A DNA stretch of 64,000 bases from Amycolatopsis regifaucium (GTDB lineage Bacteria > Actinomycetota > Actinomycetes > Mycobacteriales > Pseudonocardiaceae). The notes under the pieces are model-generated. The model worked only from the letters and a program-made list of their open reading frames with translations, made no database searches and had not been told where the DNA came from. Location of the stretch: positions 186,001-250,000 of the forward strand of contig NZ_LQCI01000001.1 of the NCBI RefSeq assembly GCF_001613935.1, written 5' to 3'. Below are positions 1 through 8,407 of this stretch, piece by piece. Each line of letters opens with the position of its first letter. Positions within the stretch are counted from its first letter, which is position 1. A program made the translations under genes and the position numbers.

Positions 1-401
1 AGTTCTCCGGTGACGTCCGGCGGGTGCTGGAGATCCGCGAGCAGGCATCGGGCCTGGACGTGATCAGCGGCGCCGACGACGTCGTGCTGGAAAGCCTGCT
101 GATGGGCGCGACCGGCTGGTTCGCCGGATTCCCCAATGTGTTCCCCGCCGAATCGGCGCGCCTGTTCGAACTGGCGACGGCCGGTGAACTCGAGAAGGCC
201 AGGGCGCTCTACGAACCGCTGGTGGCCGCGTTCCGCTGGGACTCGCGCACCGAGTTCGTGCAGGCGATCAAGCTCGGCATGGACCTCGTCGGCCGCTACG
301 GCGGGCCGTGCCGTCCGCCGCGCGGGCCGCTGACCGGCGAGCACCGCGATCAGGTCACCGCCGACATGCGGCGCGCGCTCGCCTCGCTGGGGGTGGAGTA
401 G
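1..401 (+). CDS. DapA-family lyase/deaminase, C-terminal part (5' end outside window)
   Basis: The reading frame is open from the window edge (first whole codon at base 3) to a TAG at 399-401, so only the last ~133 residues are present. They look like the helical C-terminal part of the dihydrodipicolinate synthase / N-acetylneuraminate lyase family. The segment around ISGADDVVLESLLMGATGW matches the family's late barrel strand and glycine-rich region. The catalytic Tyr and Schiff-base Lys would lie upstream and cannot be checked. The next gene starts on the base after the stop and is a proline-racemase-type epimerase. In hydroxyproline degradation, a DapA-family enzyme deaminates pyrroline-4-hydroxy-2-carboxylate downstream of the epimerase. 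That role is inferred from the neighbour; any other DapA-family aldolase remains possible. Confidence 0.75.
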   Translation, partial: FSGDVRRVLEIREQASGLDVISGADDVVLESLLMGATGWFAGFPNVFPAESARLFELATAGELEKARALYEPLVAAFRWDSRTEFVQAIKLGMDLVGRYGGPCRPPRGPLTGEHRDQVTADMRRALASLGVE

Positions 402-1403
402 ATGCGGTCGATCCGGTCGATCACCGCGGTCGACTCCCATACCGAAGGCATGCCGACCCGGGTGGTGACCGGCGGGGTCGGGCTCATCCCCGGCGACACC
501 ATGGCCGAACGCCGCCGGTATTTCATGGCGCATCTCGACCGGCTCCGGCAGTTCCTGATGAACGAACCGCGCGGCCATTCCGCGATGAGCGGCGCGATCC
601 TGCAACCGCCGACCCGGCCGGACGCCGACTGGGGCGTGGTCTACATCGAGGTGTCGGGCTGCCTGCCGATGTGCGGGCACGGCACGATCGGGGTGGCGAC
701 CGTGCTGGTGGAGACCGGCATGGTCGAGGTGACCGAACCGAAGACCGTGGTGCGCCTGGACACCCCGGCCGGGCTCGTGCACGCCGAGGTTTCGGTGCGG
801 GACGGCCGCGCGGAACGCGTCAAGCTCCGCAACGTCGCGTCGTTCCTGGCCGAGCGTGACGCCGTCGTCGAGGTGCCCGGGCTCGGGGAGGTGCGCTACG
901 ACCTGGCCTACGGCGGGAACTTCTACGCGATTCTCGAACTGTCCCAAGTGGACATCCCGTTCGACCGGGCGGAGAAGGACCGGATCCTCGGCGCGGGGCT
1001 CGACATCATGGCGGCGATCAACGAGCAGCGTCCGCCCAAGCATCCGGCCGATCCGCTGATCGGCGGCTGCAAACACGTCCAGTTCCTCGCGCCGGGGTCG
1101 GACGCCCGCGCTTCGCGGAACGCCATGGCGATCCATCCTGGCTGGTTCGACCGGTCGCCCTGCGGCACCGGCACTTCCGCCCGGATGGCTCAGCTGCACG
1201 CCCGCGGCGAGTTGCCGCTGCACACGCCGTTCGAGAACAGCTCGTTCATCGGCACCACCTTCACCGGGGAACTGGTCGAGGAGACCACCGTCGGCGGCGT
1301 TCCCGCCGTGGTGCCGGAGTTCTCCGGTCGCGCCTGGATCACCGGCAACGCCACCTACCTGCTCGACCCGGACGACCCGTTCCCCGCCGGGTTCGTCCTT
1401 TGA
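402..1403 (+). CDS. Proline racemase-family protein, probable 4-hydroxyproline 2-epimerase
   Basis: The 333-residue protein has normal length for the proline racemase / hydroxyproline 2-epimerase family. This family works without cofactor, using two cysteines as acid/base pair to invert C-alpha of L-Pro or trans-4-hydroxy-L-Pro. Both are present: Cys91 in the MCGHGTIG motif and Cys254 in SPCGTGTSA. A Cys pair fits a racemase/epimerase rather than the trans-3-hydroxyproline dehydratase branch, which carries Thr at the second site. The ATG immediately follows the stop of the DapA-family gene, so the two are surely co-transcribed. That pairing favours hydroxyproline over proline as substrate (inference). 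A bidirectional terminator follows. Confidence 0.88.
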   Translation: MRSIRSITAVDSHTEGMPTRVVTGGVGLIPGDTMAERRRYFMAHLDRLRQFLMNEPRGHSAMSGAILQPPTRPDADWGVVYIEVSGCLPMCGHGTIGVATVLVETGMVEVTEPKTVVRLDTPAGLVHAEVSVRDGRAERVKLRNVASFLAERDAVVEVPGLGEVRYDLAYGGNFYAILELSQVDIPFDRAEKDRILGAGLDIMAAINEQRPPKHPADPLIGGCKHVQFLAPGSDARASRNAMAIHPGWFDRSPCGTGTSARMAQLHARGELPLHTPFENSSFIGTTFTGELVEETTVGGVPAVVPEFSGRAWITGNATYLLDPDDPFPAGFVL

Positions 1404-1407
1404 CCCA

Positions 1408-1471
1408 CGCGTTTCGTCCTCTAGATGCGGTAGATGCACACGCAACCACCGCAAGTAGAGGACGAAACGCG
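1408..1471. terminator. Bidirectional terminator between convergent genes
   Basis: A perfect 16-bp inverted repeat (1408-1423 with 1456-1471) encloses a second 6-bp stem (TGCGGT 1426-1431 with ACCGCA 1448-1453). It fills the 69-bp gap between two convergent genes and ends one base before the stop codon of the minus-strand gene. There is no long T tract, as is common in high-GC actinomycetes. Confidence 0.8.
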
Positions 1472-1472
1472 G

Positions 1473-2687
1473 TCAGCCGGAGACCACGGTCCCGCCCTGG
1501 ATGACGTGCCGGAACTTCTCCGGTTCGGCCAGGACACCGATGTCCGCGAGCGGATCGCGGTCGACGACGAGCAGATCCGCGTACGCGCCCGGGGCCAGCG
1601 TGCCGATCTCGCCGGTCAGGTTCAGCAGGTCCGCGGCGGTCGACGTCGCCGACCGGAGGACGTCGATCGCGGGCTGCACCTCGCCGCGCAGCCGGAATTC
1701 GTGGTTCTGGTGCCGGTGCATCCCGCCGAGGAGGTCGCTGCCGTACACCAGCTTCACCCCGCCACGAGCGGCGCGGTCCAGGGCGGCCATCCCCGCGCCG
1801 AGTACCTCGTCGACCTTGCGCCAGCTGGATTCCGGGAGCCCGTGCTCGCGTCCTTCCTCCTTCAGCGCCCAGTACGTGACCAGGGTGGGCACGAGATACG
1901 CGTCGTGCCGGAGGAACAGTTCGACACTGAGATCGTCGATCAGGTTGCCGTGCTCGATCGACCGCACTCCCAGTTCCAGCGCGCGGTTCACGGCGCGTGC
2001 GGTGTAGGCGTGCGCGGCGACGTAACGATTGGCCGCTTCCGCCTCCTCGACGATCGCGCGCAGTTCGCCGGCGGAATACTGCGTCGAATCGATCCGGTCG
2101 GTGGGGGAGGCGACGCCGCCGGAGGCCATCACCTTGATGTGGTGCGCTCCCTTGCGGAGTTCGTCGCGCGCGGCCGCGCGGACCGCGTCGACGCCGTCGG
2201 CGAGCCTGCCGAGACCCGCGCAGCACGGGTGGTCGTCGCTGGCGTTGGCGCCGCGGGTCCGGCTGTCGCCGTGCCCGCCGGTCTGGCTCAGCGCGCGTCC
2301 GCAGAACAGCAGTCGCGGGCCGCGGAACAAGCCTTCGGCCTGCGCGTCGGCGAGGCCGTAGTCCGCACCGGAGGCGTCGCGGACCGTGGTGAAGCCGCGG
2401 TCCAGCATCCGGCTCATCGTGCGGGCGCTGTGCGCGGCCACATAGGACGGTGACGACGAGGGGAGCGACCCGAGATCCGCCGTCGAGGCCGTCACGTGCA
2501 CGTGGGCGTCGACCAGACCGGGCAGCACGACGGCGCCGCGCAGGTCCTCGGTCCGGACGTCACCGGCGGTGAGACCCGGGCCGATCTCGACGATGCGGCC
2601 GTCCTCGCACCGGAGGTCTCCCTCGGCGTACTCGCCCTTGGCCGGGTCGAGCAGCCGGGCGTTGCGCAGCAGCAGTGATCCGTTCAT
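1473..2687 (-). CDS. Metal-dependent amidohydrolase (imidazolonepropionase/prolidase-like)
   Basis: A 404-residue amidohydrolase-superfamily protein of the COG1228 type. It has the N-terminal beta-sandwich, then the metal motif HVHV after LPGLVDA, the probable carboxylated lysine in HHIKVMASGG, later histidines in VAAHAYT and SIEHGN, and the terminal aspartate in YGSD. These make a complete binuclear metal site. Members of this branch hydrolyse Xaa-Pro or Xaa-Arg/Lys dipeptides or cyclic amides. Its ATG overlaps the stop of the upstream GAF gene (ATGA), making it the last gene of a coupled MFS-GAF-amidohydrolase operon. With (hydroxy)proline genes next door, a prolyl-dipeptide substrate is plausible but unproven. 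Confidence 0.82.
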   Translation of the reverse strand: MNGSLLLRNARLLDPAKGEYAEGDLRCEDGRIVEIGPGLTAGDVRTEDLRGAVVLPGLVDAHVHVTASTADLGSLPSSSPSYVAAHSARTMSRMLDRGFTTVRDASGADYGLADAQAEGLFRGPRLLFCGRALSQTGGHGDSRTRGANASDDHPCCAGLGRLADGVDAVRAAARDELRKGAHHIKVMASGGVASPTDRIDSTQYSAGELRAIVEEAEAANRYVAAHAYTARAVNRALELGVRSIEHGNLIDDLSVELFLRHDAYLVPTLVTYWALKEEGREHGLPESSWRKVDEVLGAGMAALDRAARGGVKLVYGSDLLGGMHRHQNHEFRLRGEVQPAIDVLRSATSTAADLLNLTGEIGTLAPGAYADLLVVDRDPLADIGVLAEPEKFRHVIQGGTVVSG

Positions 2688-3121
2688 CGCGTCTCCAGGA
2701 TTTCGCGCAGAGCCGGGACCGCCAACGGTGCCAGGGAACGGGCCGCGTCGACCGAATCGTCGTCGTAGCTGCCTTCCGCGTCGAGGATGTTGAGGACACC
2801 CAGTGTGCGGCCGTCGTCCACCACCGGCACGTTGATCACCGCGCCGCAGCCCAGCCGGTCGATGAGTTCATGGTCGGCGAAGATCTCCCGTACCGCCGCG
2901 CTGTCCGGACCGAAGTAGGGTTCTTGCCCGGTGATGCACCGGTCCAGCCAGCCCGCGGCCACCTCGACGGTCTTCTCACCGCCCACCGGGTACTCCGCGG
3001 GATGGCTGCTGTGCACGCGCCGCAGCGCTCGCCGTTCGGGCATCCACGCCAGCACGGTGAACAGGCGCGCGCCGATCGTCGCGCGGGTCTTGTCCTCCAC
3101 AGTGGACAGTGACACGGTCAC
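2684..3121 (-). CDS. Stand-alone GAF domain protein
   Basis: A 145-residue protein consisting of one GAF domain. It shows the typical NVPVVDDGRTLGVLNILD strand-loop-strand and a helix-rich end. The start is a GTG whose last two bases overlap the MFS stop codon (GTGA). A longer upstream extension of the same frame runs antisense-free through the MFS gene and is not credible. GAF domains bind small molecules. In this position, between a transporter and a hydrolase, it could sense the substrate or be a small enzyme of the fRMsr-like type. The catalytic cysteines of free methionine sulfoxide reductase are not evident, as only one internal Cys lies in the core. Function is unknown. Confidence 0.75.
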   Translation of the reverse strand: MTVSLSTVEDKTRATIGARLFTVLAWMPERRALRRVHSSHPAEYPVGGEKTVEVAAGWLDRCITGQEPYFGPDSAAVREIFADHELIDRLGCGAVINVPVVDDGRTLGVLNILDAEGSYDDDSVDAARSLAPLAVPALREILETR

Positions 3122-4509
3122 TTCGTCATCTCCTTCGCGGTCTTCACGGGCGCGCCGTGTTCGGTCAGTTCCTCCAATGAGCGGCCGGCGGTGGACAGGC
3201 CGAACACGACCACGCACACCACCCCGGCCGCCAGGACGGCGGTGGTGAGGCCGAAGACTCCGGCGAAGCCGAGGCTCGCCGCCGACAGGCCGATGATCGT
3301 CGGGGCCAGGATGCTGCCCACCCGGCCGAACGCGCTGGACAGCCCGGTCCCGCTGGCGCGGATCCAGGTCGGGAACACCTCGGGGGTGTAGGAGTAGACG
3401 CCGGCGTAGGTGCCGTTGAGGAAGAACGACAGCACCGCCCCGGCGAGGGTGATCGACCACGGCGCGTCCATCTGGCTCAGCCAGAACGCGCTCACCGCGG
3501 AGCCCGCCAGGTACAGCGCGATGGTGTGCTTGCGGTCGAGCCGTTCGGAGAGCCAGGCGGCGGAGAAGTAGCCGGGAATCTGGGCGAGGTAGATGATGAT
3601 CGAGAACTCGAAGCTCTTGGTCACCGTGATCCCGCGCTGGACGAGCAGCGTCGGGATCCAGGAGAAGAAGCCGTAGTAGGAGAACGTGATCACGAACCAG
3701 ACGGTCCAGATCACCGCCGTCCGGCGCGCCATCGCGGGGCTCCAGAGGAACTTCAGCGCGCTGAGGAGGTTGACCTTCGGCGTCTCCGTCGCGGGCTGGG
3801 CATCGGTCTCGGCGACCGCGGGAAGTGCTCGCCCTGTCGCCTTTTCGACGTCCCGCTCGAGTTTGTCGACGATCTTCTCCGCCTCCGCGTGCCGCCCGTT
3901 CGCGACGAGGAACCGCGGTGATTCGGGCAGAGACCGGCGCCACCACAGCAACATGACGATCGGCAACGCGGTGATCAGCTGGGCGACCCGCCAGCCCTCC
4001 GGCACCGTGGGGACGACGAAGCGCCCGATCAGCGCGGCGGCCACGAACCCGAACGAGAAGAACCCGGCCAGCGCGCCGACGAACCAGCCGCGTCGTTTGG
4101 CGGGGACGAACTCCGACAGGAACGGGGCGATGATCGCGCTTTCGGCGCCCGCGCCCGCTCCGGCCAGCACCCTGGCGCCCAGGAAGATCTCGTAATCGGG
4201 GGAGAAGGCGGCGAGCACCGAGAACACGGCGTAGAAGGCCAGCGCGTACATCATGACCTTCTTGCGGCCGATGCGGTCGCCCAGCAGTCCGGCGGCGATC
4301 GCGCCGAAGAGGAAGCCGAACGGCGTCGCCGAACCGATCAGCCCGAGCTGTCCGTTGTCGAGGTCCCAGGCCGCTTTCGCGCTCGGCAGGAGGAAGGCGA
4401 CCACGGCGGAGTCCATCCCGTCGAAGGTGTACCCGAGTCCGCCGATGAGCAGGAGTTTGTAGTGGGGACGGCTCAACGGGAGCCGGTCCAGCCGGGCCAG
4501 AAGCGTCAT
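3118..4509 (-). CDS. MFS transporter (metabolite:H+ symporter type)
   Basis: About 463 residues with 12 predicted membrane helices split by a charged cytoplasmic loop of roughly 60 residues. The MFS signature GDRIGRKKVM lies in loop 2-3, and ERLDRKHT lies in the equivalent loop of the second half. A PESPRFL sequence after helix 6 is typical of the sugar porter / aromatic acid and metabolite symporter branches. The chosen ATG at 4509 has a GGAAGG ribosome site eight bases upstream. An in-frame upstream Met gives a 14-residue extension without a better site. It is the first gene of the operon and divergent from the RpiR regulator. It probably imports the substrate of the downstream amidohydrolase (inference). 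Confidence 0.85.
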   Translation of the reverse strand: MTLLARLDRLPLSRPHYKLLLIGGLGYTFDGMDSAVVAFLLPSAKAAWDLDNGQLGLIGSATPFGFLFGAIAAGLLGDRIGRKKVMMYALAFYAVFSVLAAFSPDYEIFLGARVLAGAGAGAESAIIAPFLSEFVPAKRRGWFVGALAGFFSFGFVAAALIGRFVVPTVPEGWRVAQLITALPIVMLLWWRRSLPESPRFLVANGRHAEAEKIVDKLERDVEKATGRALPAVAETDAQPATETPKVNLLSALKFLWSPAMARRTAVIWTVWFVITFSYYGFFSWIPTLLVQRGITVTKSFEFSIIIYLAQIPGYFSAAWLSERLDRKHTIALYLAGSAVSAFWLSQMDAPWSITLAGAVLSFFLNGTYAGVYSYTPEVFPTWIRASGTGLSSAFGRVGSILAPTIIGLSAASLGFAGVFGLTTAVLAAGVVCVVVFGLSTAGRSLEELTEHGAPVKTAKEMTK

Positions 4510-4574
4510 GGGGAACGCCTTCCGTGTGCGGGCGACGAAGAGTGCGGACAACGTATACTGCGTTTCAGCAAAAC

Positions 4575-4590
4575 TGCAATGGTTGTTGCA
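4575..4590. promoter_or_regulatory. Candidate operator in the MFS/RpiR divergent promoter
   Basis: The 134-bp gap between divergent starts (4509 minus, 4644 plus) is AT-richer than its surroundings. It holds the dyad TGCAA-N6-TTGCA at 4575-4590. A neighbouring imperfect dyad (TGCGTTT...AAAACTGCA, 4559-4578) overlaps it. RpiR-type regulators usually bind such AT-containing dyads between themselves and their target operon, so this is the natural binding site. The assignment is inferred from position only. Confidence 0.4.
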
Positions 4591-4643
4591 TGTGGTTCGG
4601 CGAGCACGATGCGTTACCGTGACGCGGTCGAGGGAGGGTGTGC

Positions 4644-5537
4644 GTGGCAGAGACGGGAACCGACGACGGTTTCGAGGCGTGGCTTCGGGATCGGACGCCG
4701 GAACGCGGGTTGCGCCCGAAGTCGGCCGCCGTGCTCGAAGTGCTGGTCTCCCAGCCGCGCCGGGCGTCGTTCGGCTCGACGGCCGAGCTCGCCCAGCTCG
4801 CCGGGGTCAACGTCGCCACCGTCACCCGTACCGCGCAGGCGCTGGGTTTCGCCGGCTGGCCCGCGCTGCAACAGGAATTGCGGGCGCGCTACATGTCCTC
4901 GCTGAGCGCGCCGCAGGTGGCCGAGGAACACCGGGACGTCGACTCGCCCGGGTCGGCGTCGCTGCGCCGCGACCTCGACAGCCTCGCCCTGCTCAACCGC
5001 CGGTTCGACGAGGACGAGATCCGCAACGTCGCCGAGGCCGTCGCCGCCGCGCGCCGCACCGTCGTCATCGCCGACGGCAGCTACGCCGCTGTCGGGATCG
5101 CCTTCGCGCACAACGCGCGGCTCGCCGGTTACGACGTCCACGCGATCACCGCGGGCGACGCCGAACTCGCCAACGCCACAGCGAAACTCACCGCCGACGA
5201 CGTGCTCATCGCGATCAGTTTCTGGCGACTGTACGAAAGCACCGTGCTCGCCGCCAACGAGGCCAAGGCCAGGGGAGCGCGCGCCTTCGCCATCACCGAC
5301 GCGGCGAGTCCCGCGCTGGCGGGCGCTGTGGAGCAGGTGCTGATGGTGCCCGCCGAGGGCGTCACCTTCTTCCCGTCCTTGACCGCCGGAATGAGCCTGG
5401 TGCAGGCCGTCGTCGCGCAGCTGGCCGCCGTAGACCCCGCCCGGACCAGTGACTCCATCGAAGCGGCCGAGGCCATGTGGTCGCGATTCGATCTGCTGCA
5501 CCGCCGTCCGTCGAACAAGCGGGCCTCCGGCGACTGA
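4644..5537 (+). CDS. MurR/RpiR-family transcriptional regulator
   Basis: A 297-residue protein with an N-terminal HTH_6 domain (residues ~15-95, including the recognition helix in STAELAQLAGVNVATVTRTA) and a C-terminal SIS sugar-phosphate-binding domain (~125-270, around VVIADGSYAAVGIAFAHNARLAGYDV). Such regulators respond to phosphosugars or related anions. Two GTG starts are close together. The one at 4644 is preferred because AGGGAGG lies at 4631-4637 with six-base spacing, whereas the GTG at 4638 would abut the ribosome site. It is divergent from the MFS-GAF-amidohydrolase operon, which it most likely controls. The effector is unknown. Confidence 0.85.
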   Translation: MAETGTDDGFEAWLRDRTPERGLRPKSAAVLEVLVSQPRRASFGSTAELAQLAGVNVATVTRTAQALGFAGWPALQQELRARYMSSLSAPQVAEEHRDVDSPGSASLRRDLDSLALLNRRFDEDEIRNVAEAVAAARRTVVIADGSYAAVGIAFAHNARLAGYDVHAITAGDAELANATAKLTADDVLIAISFWRLYESTVLAANEAKARGARAFAITDAASPALAGAVEQVLMVPAEGVTFFPSLTAGMSLVQAVVAQLAAVDPARTSDSIEAAEAMWSRFDLLHRRPSNKRASGD

Positions 5538-5744
5538 CCCGTCCGGGGTCGGCCGAACGGACAGCGCGGAAAAGGCCGACCGGTCGAGGCGCCCCCGCCG
5601 GATGACCGATGGGAACGTCGGATGCCCGCCAAGTTCGCCTCGGCGTGACGCAGAGCACAGACATCTCTCTGCGGCTACCTCACGTGAGTGATTCAGCCCC
5701 GGTCAAGTCGTGACTTTGCGTCGCGCTATGAAACGCTGAGTGAC

Positions 5745-6050
5745 GTGACCGTGGAATGCTTCTCCAACGCCCAACCCGCCGACGCCTTCGCCGAGTTCCG
5801 GCAGAACGTCGACGAACTGACCCAGGCGTTCATCGACGCCTGCCGTCAGGGCCGTAGTCCCGGCGACGCCACCCTCGACCTGTTGCAGCGGGTCCATCGC
5901 GAAGACCGCAACTGGGTCGTCGTCCACCTGACGTTCGCCATCGCCGCGCTCGCGCATCAGCGCGCCCTCGCTTCCGCGGACACCGTCACCCGGCCAGGTG
6001 GCGTAACGGGTGCGCCGGAGCGGGCGTTGCTAGCTTCCGCGAGTGACTGA
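5745..6050 (+). CDS. Hypothetical protein, 101 aa
   Basis: A small acidic-helical protein with no recognised domain. It is predicted mostly alpha-helical, with conserved-looking segments such as FRQNVDELTQAFIDACRQG and NWVVVHLTFAIAALAHQRA. The latter is amphipathic or mildly hydrophobic. The frame could begin further upstream (GTG 5688), but that would cross a region with no ribosome site. GTG 5745 or 5751 gives a compact product. The 3' end overlaps the start of the VanZ-RDD gene by eight bases, which supports translation and co-transcription. Function is unknown. Confidence 0.5.
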   Translation: MTVECFSNAQPADAFAEFRQNVDELTQAFIDACRQGRSPGDATLDLLQRVHREDRNWVVVHLTFAIAALAHQRALASADTVTRPGGVTGAPERALLASASD

Positions 6051-7188
6051 TCCGACCGTCTCCGCGGTCATCGCGGTGTTCGCGGGCTTCGTGCTCGCGG
6101 GCCTCCTGGCCGTCCCGTACATCGCGGCGAGTTACCGGCGCCGCGGCGAACTCGGGCTCTGGCGGGTCCTGCTGGTGCTGGGGTTCCTGGTCTACGCGAT
6201 GTCCTTGTGGACGTACACGTTGCTTCCCATCCCGCAGACGACGGCGGCGTGGTGCGCCGAGCACGCGGCGAGTCACCTGCAGCCGCGACCGTTCCAGTTC
6301 CTCGCCGACATTCGCCGCGAGCAGTCCGGGAGCGGCCTGCGGGCGTTCCTGCGCAATCCCGCGGTCCAGCAGGCGGTGTTCAACGTCGCCTTGTTCGTGC
6401 CGCTGGGGATGTTCGTGCGGCACCTCTTCCGGCGAAGTTTTCCGGCCACCGTCGCGATCGGGTTCGCGGTTTCGCTGTTCATCGAGTGCACCCAGCTCAC
6501 CGGGGTCTGGTTCCTGTTCGAGTGCCCGTACCGGCTGGCCGACGTCGACGACCTGCTGACCAACACCCTCGGCGCCGCCGTCGGCTTCGGACTCGCTCCC
6601 CTGCTGCGGCTGTTGCCGGGGAACGAGCCGTCCGCGCCGCCCGGGATCCCGCGACCGGTCACCGCGCGCCGCCGCCTGCTCGGAATGGCTGTCGACGTCG
6701 TCTCGGTCGTCCTGCTCGGCACCACCGTCGGGCTGGTGACAACCTTGCTGGTCGGTCAGCCCGGCACCGTGGTCACTGCCCTGATCGGCACCCTGCTGCC
6801 CGCGATGCTCCTGCTGCTCGTCGTCCCTCTCGCGGGTAACGGCGCCACCTTCGGCCAGCGGGTCGTACTGCTGCGACCGGTCGGGCCGGACGGCGGAAAG
6901 CCGGCCGGGTGGCGGACGCTGGTGCGGTTCCTCGCCGGTTCCGGCGGCTATTTCACCTTGCTCACCTTGGCTTCGGTGGTCAACGGCGGCTTCGAACCGC
7001 TGGCGAATCTGCTGTTCTTCGCCAGCGGGATGCTCGCGATCCGGCCGCAAGATCACCAAGGCCTGTCCGGCATTCTCGCCGGCCTGCGGGTGGTCGACGC
7101 ACGGACGATCGCCGGTTCGGACGAGCCACCCGGCGTTGTCGACACAAACGGGGCTTCCGGGCGCGACGGCGTCGGTCAGCGTCGGTGA
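6043..7188 (+). CDS. VanZ-like / RDD domain membrane protein
   Basis: A 381-residue polytopic membrane protein. The N-terminal half (residues ~5-190) is VanZ-like: hydrophobic helices, a central FNVALFVPLGMFVRHLF segment, a helix with SLFIECTQLTG, and the DVDDLLTNTLGA motif. The second half (~205-355) is an RDD-like module with helices around MAVDVVSVVLLG and the FGQRVVLLRPV loop. VanZ proteins are linked with resistance to teicoplanin or other envelope-active compounds, but most homologues have no defined role. The GTG start overlaps the end of the preceding small gene. Confidence 0.8.
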   Translation: MTDPTVSAVIAVFAGFVLAGLLAVPYIAASYRRRGELGLWRVLLVLGFLVYAMSLWTYTLLPIPQTTAAWCAEHAASHLQPRPFQFLADIRREQSGSGLRAFLRNPAVQQAVFNVALFVPLGMFVRHLFRRSFPATVAIGFAVSLFIECTQLTGVWFLFECPYRLADVDDLLTNTLGAAVGFGLAPLLRLLPGNEPSAPPGIPRPVTARRRLLGMAVDVVSVVLLGTTVGLVTTLLVGQPGTVVTALIGTLLPAMLLLLVVPLAGNGATFGQRVVLLRPVGPDGGKPAGWRTLVRFLAGSGGYFTLLTLASVVNGGFEPLANLLFFASGMLAIRPQDHQGLSGILAGLRVVDARTIAGSDEPPGVVDTNGASGRDGVGQRR

Positions 7189-7272
7189 CGCGATTACCGA
7201 TCGGATCTCGCGCTCGCGGAGGTCGCGGTGGACGTCCTGCCCCTGCCCCTGACCCCGCCCGTCGAGTACGAC

Positions 7273-7301
7273 GGGGGCGGCCGGGGAACTCGGCCGCCCC
7301 C
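7273..7301. terminator. GC-rich hairpin terminator
   Basis: A perfect 11-bp stem (7273-7283 with 7291-7301) with a 7-base loop, centred between the convergent VanZ-RDD and protease genes and 12 bases past the protease stop. No T tract is present. Confidence 0.75.
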
Positions 7302-7312
7302 TGCCGGAGAGA

Positions 7313-8407
7313 TCAGTCCTTTTCGAGGGTCAGGTCGTAGCGGTCGAGCACCTCCTTGACAGGCTGGAAGAACGTGGTGCCGCCTTCGTCGCAGTCACCG
7401 GAGCCGCCCGAGGTCATTCCCTGCGCCTGCACGAGTTTCGTGCCGGAACCCGACGAAGGACGGCTGACGAACGAACCGCCGGAGTCGCCCGGTTCGGCGC
7501 AGGCGTCGGTCTGCGTGAGGCCCTGGACGATGTTCCCGTCGCCGTAGTTCACGGTCTGGTCCAAGGCTTCCACCCGTCCGCACCGCCAATGGGTGGTGAT
7601 CCCGGACCGGCAGATCCGGCCACCGACCCCCACGACGTCGGCGCCTTCGATCCGCACGTCCGAACCGTCCTCGTACCGATCGACCCGGGGCGGGGTCGAG
7701 ACGTCCGATTGGGTCACCCTCACGGTCCCGTAGTCGTTGCCGGGGAAGGACGACCTCGCGACCTTGCCGATCGTGCCGTCGACACCGCGCACCGTGCCGC
7801 CGAGTTCGGTGCAATGGCCCGCGGTGATCACATAATGATCATCGTCGTCGTAGGCGTTGAACCCGACGGAACAGGCCCCGCCGCTGAAGTAGAGACCCTG
7901 CCCGCCGATGACCGCCCACAACGGCCGCGGCGCGCTCTTCACCTGTGCCACCCGGACGGGGACTCCGGCGGCCGTCGCCCAGGCCCGGCCCTCGGGGGCA
8001 CCGCCCACCACGCTGACCACGACCTCGTTCGTGGGCGCGTCGACGTACCACCCGGCGACCGAAGCGGGCACGCCCGCCGATCTGTTGTCCAATGTGGACT
8101 GGATCTTCTTCAGCTCGGCGATGTTGTGCCGTACCACCTTCGGGATCGCGCCCGCCGCGCGGATCCGGGCCGAGTGGCTCCGGTCGGTGGTGCCGACGAC
8201 CAGTTCTCCGGTCGTCTTGTCGAGCCAGGAACCGGCGAACGCGGCACCGAGCGAAACGCCGAGGCGCTGCTGCGTGGCGGCCAACGTGACCGGACCGGCC
8301 GATTCGTTCAGCACCGGTGTCGCCGCCGAAGCCGGGGTCGCGAAAGCGGTCACGGCCGCCGCGGCGCCGAGTAAGGCGGTCATTGTGCGCAGGGGACGTC
8401 GAATCAC
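7313..8407 (-). CDS. Secreted chymotrypsin-like serine protease (streptogrisin / alpha-lytic type)
   Basis: A 364-residue preproenzyme. Residues 1-~28 form a signal peptide with Arg-rich start and an Ala-X-Ala type end. Residues ~30-160 are an alpha-lytic-type pro-region that assists folding. The mature S1 domain follows, with the complete triad His198 (TAGHC), Asp225 (GNDYG) and Ser309 (GDSGG). Cysteines flank the His loop and the Ser loop, as in streptogrisins. The GTG at 8407 is chosen because GGAGG lies five bases upstream. The longer frame lacks a signal-peptide-compatible start. It is monocistronic, exported by Sec and self-activated. Likely role is extracellular protein degradation. 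Confidence 0.9.
   Translation of the reverse strand: MIRRPLRTMTALLGAAAAVTAFATPASAATPVLNESAGPVTLAATQQRLGVSLGAAFAGSWLDKTTGELVVGTTDRSHSARIRAAGAIPKVVRHNIAELKKIQSTLDNRSAGVPASVAGWYVDAPTNEVVVSVVGGAPEGRAWATAAGVPVRVAQVKSAPRPLWAVIGGQGLYFSGGACSVGFNAYDDDDHYVITAGHCTELGGTVRGVDGTIGKVARSSFPGNDYGTVRVTQSDVSTPPRVDRYEDGSDVRIEGADVVGVGGRICRSGITTHWRCGRVEALDQTVNYGDGNIVQGLTQTDACAEPGDSGGSFVSRPSSGSGTKLVQAQGMTSGGSGDCDEGGTTFFQPVKEVLDRYDLTLEKD

Noticed and set aside
3122..3946. Long N-terminal extension of the GAF protein frame
   Set aside because: It lies wholly inside the MFS gene in another frame and is Arg-rich without domain features. The GTG at 3121 coupled to the MFS stop is the natural start.
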